Shown here piece after piece: positions 33,382 through 42,374 of a stretch of DNA of 64,000 nt. The stretch's first letter is position 1. Every line of letters begins with the position of its first letter. The notes beneath the pieces are model-generated. The model did no database searches, was not told the origin of the DNA, and saw only the letters and a list, made by a program, of their open reading frames with translations. The DNA is from Clostridia bacterium (lineage in GTDB: Bacteria > Bacillota > Clostridia > Oscillospirales > Acutalibacteraceae), in the NCBI GenBank assembly GCA_017465085.1, contig JAFTWW010000002.1:1-64000 (forward strand), read 5' to 3'. Position numbers and translations under genes: made by a program.

Positions 33382-34385
33382 ACCTTTTTCTCGGCGATAC
33401 TTAAAATAAGATATTTAGCAAGCTTGTAAGCCGAATCAATATCCTTTATATCGGCAACCGAGGAGGCGGAATGAATATATCGACAGGGTACCGATACTGC
33501 CACAGTGCGAACACCCTCGCGGCTTAAATGAACGGCGCCTGCATTGTTTCCACCCGAAACAAATCTCTTGCTCTGGCAGGGAATACCGCTTGAAAGGGCT
33601 AGGTTATAAAGCCCCTTATCATAAAGGGTGGATCTATCCATAAAGGAAACGGCGGCGCCGTTTCCCAGATTGCAAACCTGTTTTTCTTCTGCTACATCTG
33701 CAATATCGGCGGCGGTGGTGCCCTCAAGAATTATTGCAAAATCGGGAGCAACCGCAAAGGTGGCGACCTTTGCGCCGCGAAGACCTACCTCCTCTTGAAC
33801 AGAGAAGGTGGCGTAAAAATCATATTCACTCTCTTCTTTAAGAAGGGAAATGAGTATAGCGCAACCGATACGGTCATCAAGGGCTTTGGAGAGAATTTTA
33901 TCTCCCGAGCGGACATAGTCCCCGCAGATAACGGCGGTATCGCCAAGGGAAACGAGGCTCAGCGCCTCCTCCTTACTCTTAACACCGATATCAATATAAA
34001 GACTATCTGCCTTAGGCAGTTTTTTGCCCTCGTCACCGTGGCAAAGGTGAACGGGCTTAAGCCCTATAACACCCGTTACATTACCGTTTATGATAACCCT
34101 TCTCGAAATCATAACGGCGGTATCGATTCCACCTACGGTTGCAAACTTCAAAAAGCCTTCCGATGTTACCGAGGTGATAATGAGTCCCACCTCATCCATA
34201 TGGGCATCAAGAAGAATTTTTGCATTGGGGGTATTTTTACCCTTCTTAAAGGCAATGATATTGCCTAAATTATCAATTCTGTATTGGCAGAAATCCTTGA
34301 TTTCGCCGATTATAAAATCCCTTACGGCGCCTTCATCACCGCTGGGGGAATTGAGAAGGCAGAGCTTTTCCAAAGTTTTAAGCAT
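33378..34385 (-). CDS. M42 family aminopeptidase (copy 2)
   Basis: 335 residues of co-catalytic dinuclear metallopeptidase (glutamyl aminopeptidase/TET, sometimes called endoglucanase M). Metal ligands: LDAHMDEVG, KALDDRIGCA, SVQEEVGLRGA, and His in the final CRYIHSASS. FVSGGNNAGAVHL replaces the more usual GGTDA, as in deblocking-type members. These form dodecameric shells that trim peptides in the cytoplasm. I chose ATG at 34385 after AAGGAGGAG. It overlaps copy 1 by eight bases; the two are about as divergent as distinct paralogues. Confidence 0.9.
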   Translation of the reverse strand: MLKTLEKLCLLNSPSGDEGAVRDFIIGEIKDFCQYRIDNLGNIIAFKKGKNTPNAKILLDAHMDEVGLIITSVTSEGFLKFATVGGIDTAVMISRRVIINGNVTGVIGLKPVHLCHGDEGKKLPKADSLYIDIGVKSKEEALSLVSLGDTAVICGDYVRSGDKILSKALDDRIGCAILISLLKEESEYDFYATFSVQEEVGLRGAKVATFAVAPDFAIILEGTTAADIADVAEEKQVCNLGNGAAVSFMDRSTLYDKGLYNLALSSGIPCQSKRFVSGGNNAGAVHLSREGVRTVAVSVPCRYIHSASSVADIKDIDSAYKLAKYLILSIAEKKV

Positions 34386-35394
34386 TGAGAACTCCTCCTT
34401 CAAGAATATACTTTTTAAGCAGCTCGCAAACGCTTTCAATATCGGTTATGTCGAGAATCTCGGTATCGGTATGCATATTTCTGAGGGGTATGGAAACTAC
34501 TCCCGTTCTAACACCCTCGCGGCTTACCGAGAGAGCATCGGCATCGGTGCCCGTTCTGCCTCCCATAACCTCTTTCTGACAAAGGATGCTGTTTTCCCTT
34601 GCGATTTTATCAAGCTTCTTAGAGATAGCCTTATCAAGCACGGGGGCAAAGCCTATCATAGCGCCCTCGCCTAATTTACCGCACTCCTCGGGGCTCACAT
34701 CGGGAGCGTTGCCGAAGCTTACGTCAATGGCTATCGCTTCATCGGGATTTACCTTAAAGCAGGAGGTTACGGCGCCTCGCACACCTAACTCCTCCATATC
34801 GGTAAGAACTATTTTTACGGTTATGGGAAGCCTTTCACCCTTTAATTCCTCGGCCAATTTCAAAAGGGTTACAACACCTGCGCGGTCATCAAAGGATTTG
34901 CCGCAAACAAGGCTTCCTTGAAGCAAACAGGGCGCACCCTCAAAGGTAACAAAATCGCCAACGGCGATAATATCCGTAGCCTTTTCACCTAAAAGGGTAT
35001 CTATCTTGAATTTGCCTATATCCTCAAAACTGCCTTCACCCTCGGCAAGATGGGGAGGGGTGCTGCAAAACACACCCGCAACCTTTTCCTTGCCGTGAAC
35101 GGTAACACGCTTAGCGGGTAGGGTTCTAAGGTCTATTCCGCCACATTTTGCAACGGTTAAAAAGCCCTTATCATCAATATCGGTTACGGTAAATCCGATT
35201 TCATCAATATGGGCGGCAAGCATAAGGGTGTAATCGCTTTCGCCCTTTATGGTGCCGATAACGGTGAGATTATCGGTCTTTTCACATTCATCGGTAAAAT
35301 CCTTTAAGATATCAAAGGCTAAATCTCTCGCCTCGGTTATATTACCAAGGGAGCAGGCAGCCGATAAATCGAATAACGTGTTTTTTATATCCAT
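34378..35394 (-). CDS. M42 family aminopeptidase (copy 1)
   Basis: 338 residues, same family: LAAHIDEIG, GKSFDDRAGVV, VLTDMEELGVRGA, GGRTGTDADAL and PLRNMHTDTE supply the metal ligands. Stop and start of murD/copy 1 overlap (TAATG). Two different M42 enzymes in tandem suggest a mixed oligomer or different N-terminal residue preferences, as known for archaeal TET proteins; that is inference. All ligands are intact in both. Confidence 0.92.
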   Translation of the reverse strand: MDIKNTLFDLSAACSLGNITEARDLAFDILKDFTDECEKTDNLTVIGTIKGESDYTLMLAAHIDEIGFTVTDIDDKGFLTVAKCGGIDLRTLPAKRVTVHGKEKVAGVFCSTPPHLAEGEGSFEDIGKFKIDTLLGEKATDIIAVGDFVTFEGAPCLLQGSLVCGKSFDDRAGVVTLLKLAEELKGERLPITVKIVLTDMEELGVRGAVTSCFKVNPDEAIAIDVSFGNAPDVSPEECGKLGEGAMIGFAPVLDKAISKKLDKIARENSILCQKEVMGGRTGTDADALSVSREGVRTGVVSIPLRNMHTDTEILDITDIESVCELLKKYILEGGVLNA

Positions 35395-36773
35395 TAAAGC
35401 TTATTCACTACTTCCTTAAAATGTTTTCCGCGAGCGGCAAAGTTTGGGTATGCATCAAAGCTTGCGCAGGCAGGGCTAAGGGTTACAATATCACCGCTCA
35501 CAGCCCTTTCCTTAGCGGATTTTACCGCCTCTTCAATATTTGCTACCCTTACAATCTCGGGATGACCGTTATAGCCCTCATAAGCCTTAAGGCAGTTTTC
35601 TATTTTATCGGCGGTGGCGCCGCAGAGATAGAGAAGCTTAACCTTTTCTACAAGATGGGGCATCAGCGGCTCAAAGGGGATATGCTTATCGTAGCCGCCT
35701 GCAATTAAGATAACCTCTCTGTCAAAGGAGTTAAGTCCCGCGATAGTTCTTGTGGGGCTGGAGGCTATGGAATCGTTATAGTATTTAACTCCACCAAGCT
35801 CCCTTACCAATTCATTTCGGTGTTCAACACCGCCGAACTCCTTAGCCACCTTAACAATACTATCCACGCCAACATAGCCCCAAACCGCAGTTATGGCGGC
35901 AAGGTAGTTGGCAACATTGTGGTCGCCTATAATGGCAATATCCTTACGGTCAATAACGGGAACATCAATGCCCCTGTATGCCATATGGAGAACACCCTTT
36001 GTATCGAGCCAGGCTCCGTTATTAAGTCTTCTTTCCATACTAAAGCCTAGGGATTGGCCTCTTACATATTTTCTGAAATCCTCGGTTATATCGTTATCCC
36101 GATTAAGCACCGTTCTTGAAAAGGCGTTCTGGTGAAGCAGAACATTTTTCTTTGCCTCAACATATTCATCCATATCCTTATGAACATCAAGATGATTGGG
36201 GGCTACATTCGTAACTACTGCAACATCGGGACTCTTCCTCATAGAGATGAGCTGGAAGGAGGAAAGCTCAACCACCACATAATCCTCCGCCTTGATATTT
36301 TCAATCTCGGGAAGCAGGGGCTTGCCTATATTGCCGCCTATATGAACGGTTTTTCCATCTGCCTCAAGCATTTTGGCAATAAGAGTGGTGGTGGTGGTTT
36401 TACCGTCAGACCCTGTTACCGCAAAAACGGTGGCAGGGCAAAGGTCAAAGAAAACCTCCATCTCACTTGTAACGGCAATGCCCTTCTTTCGCGCATCCTC
36501 AAGCTCAGGGAGATTAAAGCTCATACCTGGGGTGCGGAATATAACATCAACCTCTAAATCCTCAAGATAGCCTTCGCCAAGCTTAAGCTCGCCGCCTGCC
36601 GCCTCGATCATATCGGCGTTTTCGCCTATCTGCTCCCTTGTTCTGCGATCGCAGGCGATAACGCGGGCGCCCTTTTCAAGAAATCTCAAAATAAGGGGGG
36701 TGTTGCTGATGCCGATGCCGCACATCGCTATTTTCTTTCCGTTAAGACTTTCAAAAAACTGTTTGCAATCCAA
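35394..36773 (-). CDS. murD: UDP-N-acetylmuramoylalanine--D-glutamate ligase
   Basis: Adds D-Glu to UDP-MurNAc-L-Ala in peptidoglycan synthesis. 459 residues: N-terminal Rossmann domain (IAMCGIGISNTPLILRFL), ATP loop VTGSDGKTTTTTLIAKML near 113-130, GNIGKPLL, the central HLDVH and the C-terminal ligase domain (LIAGGYDKHIPF, LSPACASFDAYPNFAARG). The start is TTG at 36773 after GGAGGAGTAGAAA. It is separated from vanY by an inverted-repeat element (36800-36959), and its stop overlaps the M42 start. Confidence 0.96.
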   Translation of the reverse strand: MDCKQFFESLNGKKIAMCGIGISNTPLILRFLEKGARVIACDRRTREQIGENADMIEAAGGELKLGEGYLEDLEVDVIFRTPGMSFNLPELEDARKKGIAVTSEMEVFFDLCPATVFAVTGSDGKTTTTTLIAKMLEADGKTVHIGGNIGKPLLPEIENIKAEDYVVVELSSFQLISMRKSPDVAVVTNVAPNHLDVHKDMDEYVEAKKNVLLHQNAFSRTVLNRDNDITEDFRKYVRGQSLGFSMERRLNNGAWLDTKGVLHMAYRGIDVPVIDRKDIAIIGDHNVANYLAAITAVWGYVGVDSIVKVAKEFGGVEHRNELVRELGGVKYYNDSIASSPTRTIAGLNSFDREVILIAGGYDKHIPFEPLMPHLVEKVKLLYLCGATADKIENCLKAYEGYNGHPEIVRVANIEEAVKSAKERAVSGDIVTLSPACASFDAYPNFAARGKHFKEVVNKL

Positions 36774-36799
36774 TTTCTACTCCTCCAAACAAGTAACTG

Positions 36800-36959
36800 T
36801 TAGCCAAAGCATTAGAACCCGAATCAGATTTTGGGATAAGGATTTTACGCTGTGGCTTCGTTAAAATACTCGTTAATTGACGCCTATGTGCGCCAAAGAG
36901 CCAAAAGACGCCTTAAAACCGCCCTTTTAGGCTGGTTCGGGTCCCAATGTTTTGGCTAA
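36800..36959. mobile_element. 160-bp MITE-like element with 28-bp inverted ends
   Basis: The left end 36800-36827 (TTAGCCAAAGCATTAGAACC...) and right end 36932-36959 are inverted copies matching at 24 of 28 positions. There is no ORF inside; the interior holds further small palindromes. The outermost TTAGCC of the right end, read on the minus strand, supplies the TAG stop codon of vanY. No clear target duplication beyond the terminal TTA/TAA. I recall similar interior sequence in related gut Clostridia but could not check. Confidence 0.65.
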
Positions 36960-37759
36960 TTGCTTTTTGCCATATATTCTTCAAAGGTAACGCCAAGCTC
37001 TTTTATTTCCTTGGCCGCATCAATACCAACAAATCTGTAATGCCAGGGCTCGTAAATAACCTTGGTTATATCGGTTTTGTTTTCGGGGTAACGGAGAATG
37101 AATCCAAAGTCCTGAGCGTTTGCTTTAAGCCAATCGGACATCTCGGTTCCCTCGAAGCTTATATCGGCTATGTTGAAATCCACCGCAAGACCTGTGTGGT
37201 GCTCACTGGTGCCCGGGCGGGCAACAATGGTTGCCGCCTTTATATAGGCTTCACCCTCTTCAACACCTAAATTAAGTTGCTTGTTAACCTGATTGTTATA
37301 AAGCATCTGCTGTGTGGAATAGGAGCGGTAGGGCGAGCGAACGTAAAGCCTCACGCCATCTTCTAAAGCCTTATCCATCATAGCCTTAAGATAGGGCCAA
37401 ATATCCTTATCAATCTGATTTAAGGAGCCGTTGATATATTCGGCAGGAATCTCGGTAAGGTTACCCTCGTAATCGAAATCCTCGGGAAGAGGATTATCGG
37501 GATTAACAAGAATAAGCCGCTCGTATTTGGTATCAAGACCGTATTCATTGATAGAAACGGTATCCTCATAGGGAATGGTATCCTCGGCTTTATCTGTGGG
37601 GGCCGCGGGAGCGCTTGTATCGGCGGGGTCGGAATTTACCGCCTTTGATATTGCCGAAATAACAACACCGATAAGGGCAGAAGCCATAACTATTACCGCT
37701 ATACAAACACAGATAAAAATTCTTCTTCTGATAATTGCCTGTTTTCTTTTAGAGGTCAT
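36956..37759 (-). CDS. vanY: D-alanyl-D-alanine carboxypeptidase, VanY/M15B type
   Basis: Zinc carboxypeptidase that removes terminal D-Ala from cell-wall precursors or peptidoglycan. 267 residues: cytoplasmic basic start, membrane anchor (about 12-34), a Pro/Ala-rich linker, then the M15B domain with RSPYRSYSTQQMLYN, zinc ligands in TSEHHTGLAVDF and EPWHYRFV. A housekeeping homologue; no van regulatory or ligase genes are near, so this does not indicate vancomycin resistance. It lies 11 bp after lepA. Its stop codon is inside the terminal repeat of the 160-bp element. Confidence 0.92.
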   Translation of the reverse strand: MTSKRKQAIIRRRIFICVCIAVIVMASALIGVVISAISKAVNSDPADTSAPAAPTDKAEDTIPYEDTVSINEYGLDTKYERLILVNPDNPLPEDFDYEGNLTEIPAEYINGSLNQIDKDIWPYLKAMMDKALEDGVRLYVRSPYRSYSTQQMLYNNQVNKQLNLGVEEGEAYIKAATIVARPGTSEHHTGLAVDFNIADISFEGTEMSDWLKANAQDFGFILRYPENKTDITKVIYEPWHYRFVGIDAAKEIKELGVTFEEYMAKSN

Positions 37760-37770
37760 AAAAATTCCTT

Positions 37771-39576
37771 CTATTCATCAAGTTTAAGAACTGCCATAAA
37801 TGCGTCCTTCGGTACTTCAACAGAGCCTAAGCGGCGCATCTTCTTTTTGCCTTCCTTCTGTTTTTCAAGAAGCTTTTTCTTTCTCGTTATATCACCGCCG
37901 TAGCACTTGGCAAGAACGTCCTTCCTCATAGCCTTAACGGTTTCTCTTGCGATTATCTTGCCGCCAACGGCTACCTGAATGGGCACCTCAAAGAGCTGAC
38001 GTGGTATATAATCCTTTAGCTTTTCTGCTATTCTTCGGGCTCTCGCGTAGGCGTTATCCGAGTGAACGATAAAGGATAGGGCATCCACAGTATCACCCGC
38101 TAACATAACATCAAGCTTAACAAGCTTTGATTTCTCATAGCCCGAGGTTTCGTAATCGTAGCTGGCGTAGCCTTTGGTACGGGATTTAAGGGCATCGAAG
38201 AAATCGTAAACTATTTCACCCATGGGAAGAATATAGTGAATATCAACGCGGTTGCCCATATATTTCATATCGATATAGGTGCCGCGCCTCTCTTCGCAAA
38301 GCTGCATAATGGTTCCCACATAATCGTTAGGGGAATATATATGCACATTTGCTACGGGTTCCAACGCCTCTGCAATGGTAGCAGGGTCGGGATAGTTTGT
38401 GGGGTTATCCACCATAACCGAGCTTCCATCGGTTAAACGGAACTCATACTCAACGCTGGGAGCGGTGGTTATGATATCAAGGTTATATTCTCTCTCAAGC
38501 CTTTCCTCGATAATCTCCATATGAAGAAGACCTAAAAATCCGCAACGGAAGCCAAAGCCCAGGGCTGTGGAGGTCTCAGCCTCAAAAAGCAGGGAGGCAT
38601 CGTTAAGCTGAAGCTTTTCGAGGGCTTCTCTAAGGTCAGGGTACTTTGCGCCATCGGCGGGGTAAATACCGCAGAAAACAACAGGCTTAACGTTCTTGTA
38701 TCCGGGTAATGCCTCATCGGCAGGGGAATCGGCAAGAGTGATGGTATCGCCGACTCTTGCCTCTGAAACGGTTTTGATGGAAGCGGCAAGATAGCCTACC
38801 TCACCAGCCTCGAGGCAATCGCAGGGCTCCATACTGGTGGCCCTCTTTCTGCCGATTTCAACCACATCAAAATCGGCGCCCGTTGCCATCATACGAACAG
38901 TATCACCCGTTTTAATTTTTCCGCTTACAACGCGGAAATATACGATAACGCCTTTATAGGCATCGTAGTATGAATCAAAAATCAAAGCCTTGAGGGGCTC
39001 GTTTCTATGGCCCACGGGGGCGGGAACACCGTTTACTATAAGCTCTAAAACCTCTTCCACATTAAGCCCCGTTTTAGCCGAAACCAAGGGAGCATCCTCG
39101 GCGGGAATACCCACAACATCCTCGATTTCCGCCTTTATTCTCTCGGGGTCGGCAGAGGGAAGGTCAATCTTATTAACAACGGGCAAAATTTCAAGGCCGT
39201 GGTCTACCGCAAGGTAGGTGTTTGCAAGGGTTTGAGCCTCAATTCCCTGAGAGGCATCCACCACGAGTATTGCTCCCTCGCAGGCGGCAAGAGAGCGGGA
39301 AACCTCATAGTTAAAGTCAACATGACCTGGGGTATCAATAAGGTTGAGCTCGTATTCTTTGCCATCCTTAGCGGTGTAATAAAGGGTTACGGCGTGGGCT
39401 TTAATGGTAATACCGCGTTCACGCTCTAAATCCATACTATCAAGTATCTGCTCCTCCATATCACGCTGAGCAACCGATTGGGTAAGCTCAAGAAGACGGT
39501 CGGCAAGGGTAGATTTGCCGTGGTCAATGTGAGCCACGATACAGAAATTTCTTATATTTTCAAGGGGGTACGACAA
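37771..39576 (-). CDS. lepA: Elongation factor 4 (LepA) GTPase
   Basis: Ribosome-associated GTPase that back-translocates or remodels stalled ribosomes. 601 residues. G1 [10 protein letters not shown]2 RGITI, G3 DTPGHVDF, G4 NKIDLPSA and G5 SAKTG are all present. EF-G-like domains II, III and V follow, and the LepA-specific C-terminal domain ends ARKDV-like ([20 protein letters not shown]). The start is TTG at 39576 ([11 protein letters not shown]) with AAGGAG nine bases upstream. First gene of the minus-strand run. Confidence 0.97.
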   Translation of the reverse strand: MSYPLENIRNFCIVAHIDHGKSTLADRLLELTQSVAQRDMEEQILDSMDLERERGITIKAHAVTLYYTAKDGKEYELNLIDTPGHVDFNYEVSRSLAACEGAILVVDASQGIEAQTLANTYLAVDHGLEILPVVNKIDLPSADPERIKAEIEDVVGIPAEDAPLVSAKTGLNVEEVLELIVNGVPAPVGHRNEPLKALIFDSYYDAYKGVIVYFRVVSGKIKTGDTVRMMATGADFDVVEIGRKRATSMEPCDCLEAGEVGYLAASIKTVSEARVGDTITLADSPADEALPGYKNVKPVVFCGIYPADGAKYPDLREALEKLQLNDASLLFEAETSTALGFGFRCGFLGLLHMEIIEERLEREYNLDIITTAPSVEYEFRLTDGSSVMVDNPTNYPDPATIAEALEPVANVHIYSPNDYVGTIMQLCEERRGTYIDMKYMGNRVDIHYILPMGEIVYDFFDALKSRTKGYASYDYETSGYEKSKLVKLDVMLAGDTVDALSFIVHSDNAYARARRIAEKLKDYIPRQLFEVPIQVAVGGKIIARETVKAMRKDVLAKCYGGDITRKKKLLEKQKEGKKKMRRLGSVEVPKDAFMAVLKLDE

Positions 39577-39754
39577 GGCACATTTCTCCTTATACTATTA
39601 TTATTTATATATAATAACATAAATTGCGCTGTATTACAAGAAGCAACCTTGCAAAATAGATTATAAAATTTAACTGTTGCGAAGATATTTACAAACTGTT
39701 AAAATAAAAGGGAAATGTGTCAGGTAAAATAAGGGCGAAAGGTGGGAAAGGTTT

Positions 39755-40423
39755 ATGGAGAAAAAGAGAATACTTATAGCCGATGATGAAGAAAGAATTG
39801 TTGCTTTGGTAAGCGATTTTCTAACCGCCGCAGGCTTTGAAACCGAAAAGGCTTTCGATGGAGAAACAGCATTAAACAAGGCAAAAGAAGGTAATATAGA
39901 CCTTGCAATTCTCGATATTATGATGCCCGCTCTCAACGGCTGGGAGGTAACAAAGAAGATAAGAGAATTTTCCGATATGCCCATAATTATTCTTTCCGCA
40001 CGTTCGGAAGAGTTTGATTTGCTTGAGGGTTTTTCGGTGGGCGCGGATGAGTATGTTACCAAGCCCTTTTCGCCCGCAGTGCTTGTAAAGCGGGTGGAGG
40101 CTCTGCTTAAAAGGAGCGGAAAAATCGATGAAAAGGCGGCTAAAAAGGGCCTTGTGGTTGATAAGGAATCCTTCACGGCTTTTCTTGATGGAAAGGAGCT
40201 TGAGCTCACCTTAAAGGAGTTTGGCCTTTTAAGCATTCTTTATGAAAATAAGGGTATGGTGCTATCCCGTGATCAGCTGCTTGATAGTGTTTGGAGCTAT
40301 GATTACGATGGGGATTTAAGAACTGTGGATTCCCATATAGCAAGGCTGAGAACAAAGCTGGGAGATTTCGGCTCCTCACACCTTAAAACCATATACGGAA
40401 TGGGGTATAAGCTTGAACCTTAA
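39755..40423 (+). CDS. OmpR-family response regulator
   Basis: 222 residues. Receiver domain with acidic pair DDEE at 10-13, phospho-acceptor D54 (LAILDIMMP), Thr/Ser in ILSARS and Lys in YVTKPFSP near 103. Linker, then a winged-helix domain with ELTLKEFGLLSILYENKG and TVDSHIARLRTKLG. Acts as transcription factor for an unknown stimulus. ATG at 39755 after AAAGGTGGGAAAGG. Overlaps the kinase gene by 11 bp. Confidence 0.93.
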   Translation: MEKKRILIADDEERIVALVSDFLTAAGFETEKAFDGETALNKAKEGNIDLAILDIMMPALNGWEVTKKIREFSDMPIIILSARSEEFDLLEGFSVGADEYVTKPFSPAVLVKRVEALLKRSGKIDEKAAKKGLVVDKESFTAFLDGKELELTLKEFGLLSILYENKGMVLSRDQLLDSVWSYDYDGDLRTVDSHIARLRTKLGDFGSSHLKTIYGMGYKLEP

Positions 40424-41903
40424 GGAGAAAATTTGCGGCATAAAGGGGCTTAAAAACAAGCTCTGGTTTAATATATTCCTGCGCGTCAGCGCAATATTTG
40501 CCGTTTTTGTATTGGTGTTAACCGCGGCAAACAGCACCCTGCTTACCTCCTTTTTTTCCTATAAGCAGAAAAATCAGCTGCTTACCCAGATAAGAAGGCT
40601 TGGCGGAGTTAACATAAGCGATAGCAGGCAGGTAAGCAACACACTTACCGAGCTTAGCGATAAATATAGCTTCGATACCGAAATTTATTCATCAAACGGC
40701 ACCGTGCTTTATACCACAAGGGGTAATCAGATGATGGATTATCTGATTATAGGCCGCGATGATTTTATTATGTCCCACGAAGAGCTGATACCGAGCAGAA
40801 GGCAGATTTTTGCTGATGGCACCGTATTTGAAAGGGCATATAGGATGGGCGATAAGGAAAGCTATATGCTCTGCCGCAAGGAAATTTCAGATGGAATTTT
40901 CGCAGAAATCAGGGTTAAAATGGAGCTTATAACCTCCTCTGCAAAAATAGCGGGTGAGTTTGTAAGTATTGTGGCGGTAGTCTGCTTTATACTCTCGGTT
41001 GTGTGGATTTATTTTTATGCAAGGCGCTTTTCAAAGCCCCTCACACTTATGAGCGAAACCACAAGCCGTATGGCAAAGCTTCAGTTTGATAAGCATCTGT
41101 CTGTGGAGGGCGAGGATGAAATAGCCCACCTTGCAAAATCCATAAATACTATGTCTCGGTCCCTTGATTCAGCCCTTTCGGAGCTTAAGGAATCCAACGA
41201 AAAGCTCAGGGATGAAATCGAGCTTGAAAGGCAGCTCGATGTTATGCGAAAGGCTTTTGTTGCCAATGTTTCTCATGAGCTTAAAACCCCCCTTGCCATT
41301 ATAAAGGGCTATGCCGAGGGACTTAAGCTTAATGTTAATTCGGGCTCTAAGGATGAATACTGCGAAACCATTATGGATGAAACCGATAGAATGAATGCAC
41401 TGGTGCTCAGCATTTTAGAGCTTTCCCGTTACGAATCGGGTCAGATGCCCATAACCCCCACCGCCTTTGATATGAGCAATTTGGCAGGGGAGAGCCTTAA
41501 GCGGATTTTCAAAAATTCCAATATAAATACCGAGAATAAAATACCCGAAGGCACCTTTGCTTTTGCCGATAAACAGCAGATTGAGCAGGTGCTTAAATCC
41601 TACCTTGAAAATGCACGTTCCCATACAGATGAGGGCGGCGCAGTAACCCTCGCTTCAGAGGAAAAAGGGGATAAAATCAGGGTTTCGGTGTTTAACACGG
41701 GTAGCCACATAAGCCCCGAAATAATGCCTCAGATATGGCAGAGCTTTTATAGGGGAGATACCTCTCATAAGAGGGAGGAAAACCGCTTCGGCCTTGGACT
41801 TTCAATCGTTTCGGCGATTATGAAAATGCACCAAACCGACTGCGGAGTATATAACACAGAGGATGGCGTCTGCTTCTGGTTTGAGGTTAATAAAAATAAA
41901 TAA
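40413..41903 (+). CDS. HAMP-type sensor histidine kinase
   Basis: 496 residues: TM1 (about 18-40), an extracellular sensor (about 45-175), TM2 (about 181-202), HAMP (about 203-256), DHp with VSHELKTPL (H288) and a catalytic domain with LKSYLENARSHTDEGG (N box) and NRFGLGLSIV (G2). The start is TTG at 40413, with GGGG about 10 bases upstream and inside the regulator gene. Closely resembles kinases that respond to envelope stress or antimicrobial peptides, but no ABC transporter is adjacent. A terminator follows at 41905. Confidence 0.92.
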   Translation: MNLKEKICGIKGLKNKLWFNIFLRVSAIFAVFVLVLTAANSTLLTSFFSYKQKNQLLTQIRRLGGVNISDSRQVSNTLTELSDKYSFDTEIYSSNGTVLYTTRGNQMMDYLIIGRDDFIMSHEELIPSRRQIFADGTVFERAYRMGDKESYMLCRKEISDGIFAEIRVKMELITSSAKIAGEFVSIVAVVCFILSVVWIYFYARRFSKPLTLMSETTSRMAKLQFDKHLSVEGEDEIAHLAKSINTMSRSLDSALSELKESNEKLRDEIELERQLDVMRKAFVANVSHELKTPLAIIKGYAEGLKLNVNSGSKDEYCETIMDETDRMNALVLSILELSRYESGQMPITPTAFDMSNLAGESLKRIFKNSNINTENKIPEGTFAFADKQQIEQVLKSYLENARSHTDEGGAVTLASEEKGDKIRVSVFNTGSHISPEIMPQIWQSFYRGDTSHKREENRFGLGLSIVSAIMKMHQTDCGVYNTEDGVCFWFEVNKNK

Positions 41904-41904
41904 C

Positions 41905-41943
41905 AAATAAATCCCAAGTTTACCACTCGGGATTTATTTTTTT
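41905..41943 (+). terminator. Terminator of the two-component operon
   Basis: AAATAAATCCC pairs with GGGATTTATTT across a 12-14-nt loop, followed by a T-run. Confidence 0.8.
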
Positions 41944-42014
41944 CAAAAAAGTATATGCAAAATTTGTTTTATATGGTAGAATAATAGCAAATACTGTAAA
42001 AGGATAATCTGAAA

Positions 42015-42374
42015 GTGGAAAAATTCAAAAAATTCCTTAAAAAAGCGGTGCTCTTTATCACTAATCCCCGTTTGCTTCTGTGCCTTGGAATAGGCTGGAT
42101 AATAACTAACGGCTGGTCCTATGTGATGTTGGCGCTTGGTACATATTTTGATATTAAATGGATGAAGGTGGTTAGCGGAGGCTATGTCACTTTTCTGTGG
42201 CTACCCATATCCCCCGAGAAGCTGCTTACCGTTGCCATAGCCATCGGTCTTTTGCGGCTTTTATTCCCTAACGATACCAAAACTCTCGGTATATTAAAGG
42301 AGCTGTATAAGAAGGCAAAAGAAGAATTTAAGAAGATAAAGGATAAGCTTAAACTTAAGAAAAATAAAGATTAA
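42015..42374 (+). CDS. Small membrane protein with basic tail
   Basis: 119 residues, GTG start at 42015. Two or three hydrophobic helices (about 18-38, 48-62, 68-86) and a strongly basic helix at the C-terminus (KKAKEEFKKIKDKLKLKKNK). No family recognised. It overlaps the end of the FAD-Rieske gene on the other strand by four bases. Confidence 0.65.
   Translation: MEKFKKFLKKAVLFITNPRLLLCLGIGWIITNGWSYVMLALGTYFDIKWMKVVSGGYVTFLWLPISPEKLLTVAIAIGLLRLLFPNDTKTLGILKELYKKAKEEFKKIKDKLKLKKNKD

Noticed and set aside
34090..34674. 194-aa plus-strand ORF across the two M42 genes
   Set aside because: Antisense shadow; it crosses the junction of two well-supported genes and has no start signals.
36956..37759. 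Vancomycin resistance gene
   Set aside because: VanY-family carboxypeptidases are common housekeeping proteins; no vanHAX, vanS or vanR genes are present.
39670..40236. 188-aa minus-strand ORF opposite the response regulator
   Set aside because: Antisense shadow of a clear receiver domain; Ser/Phe-rich composition.
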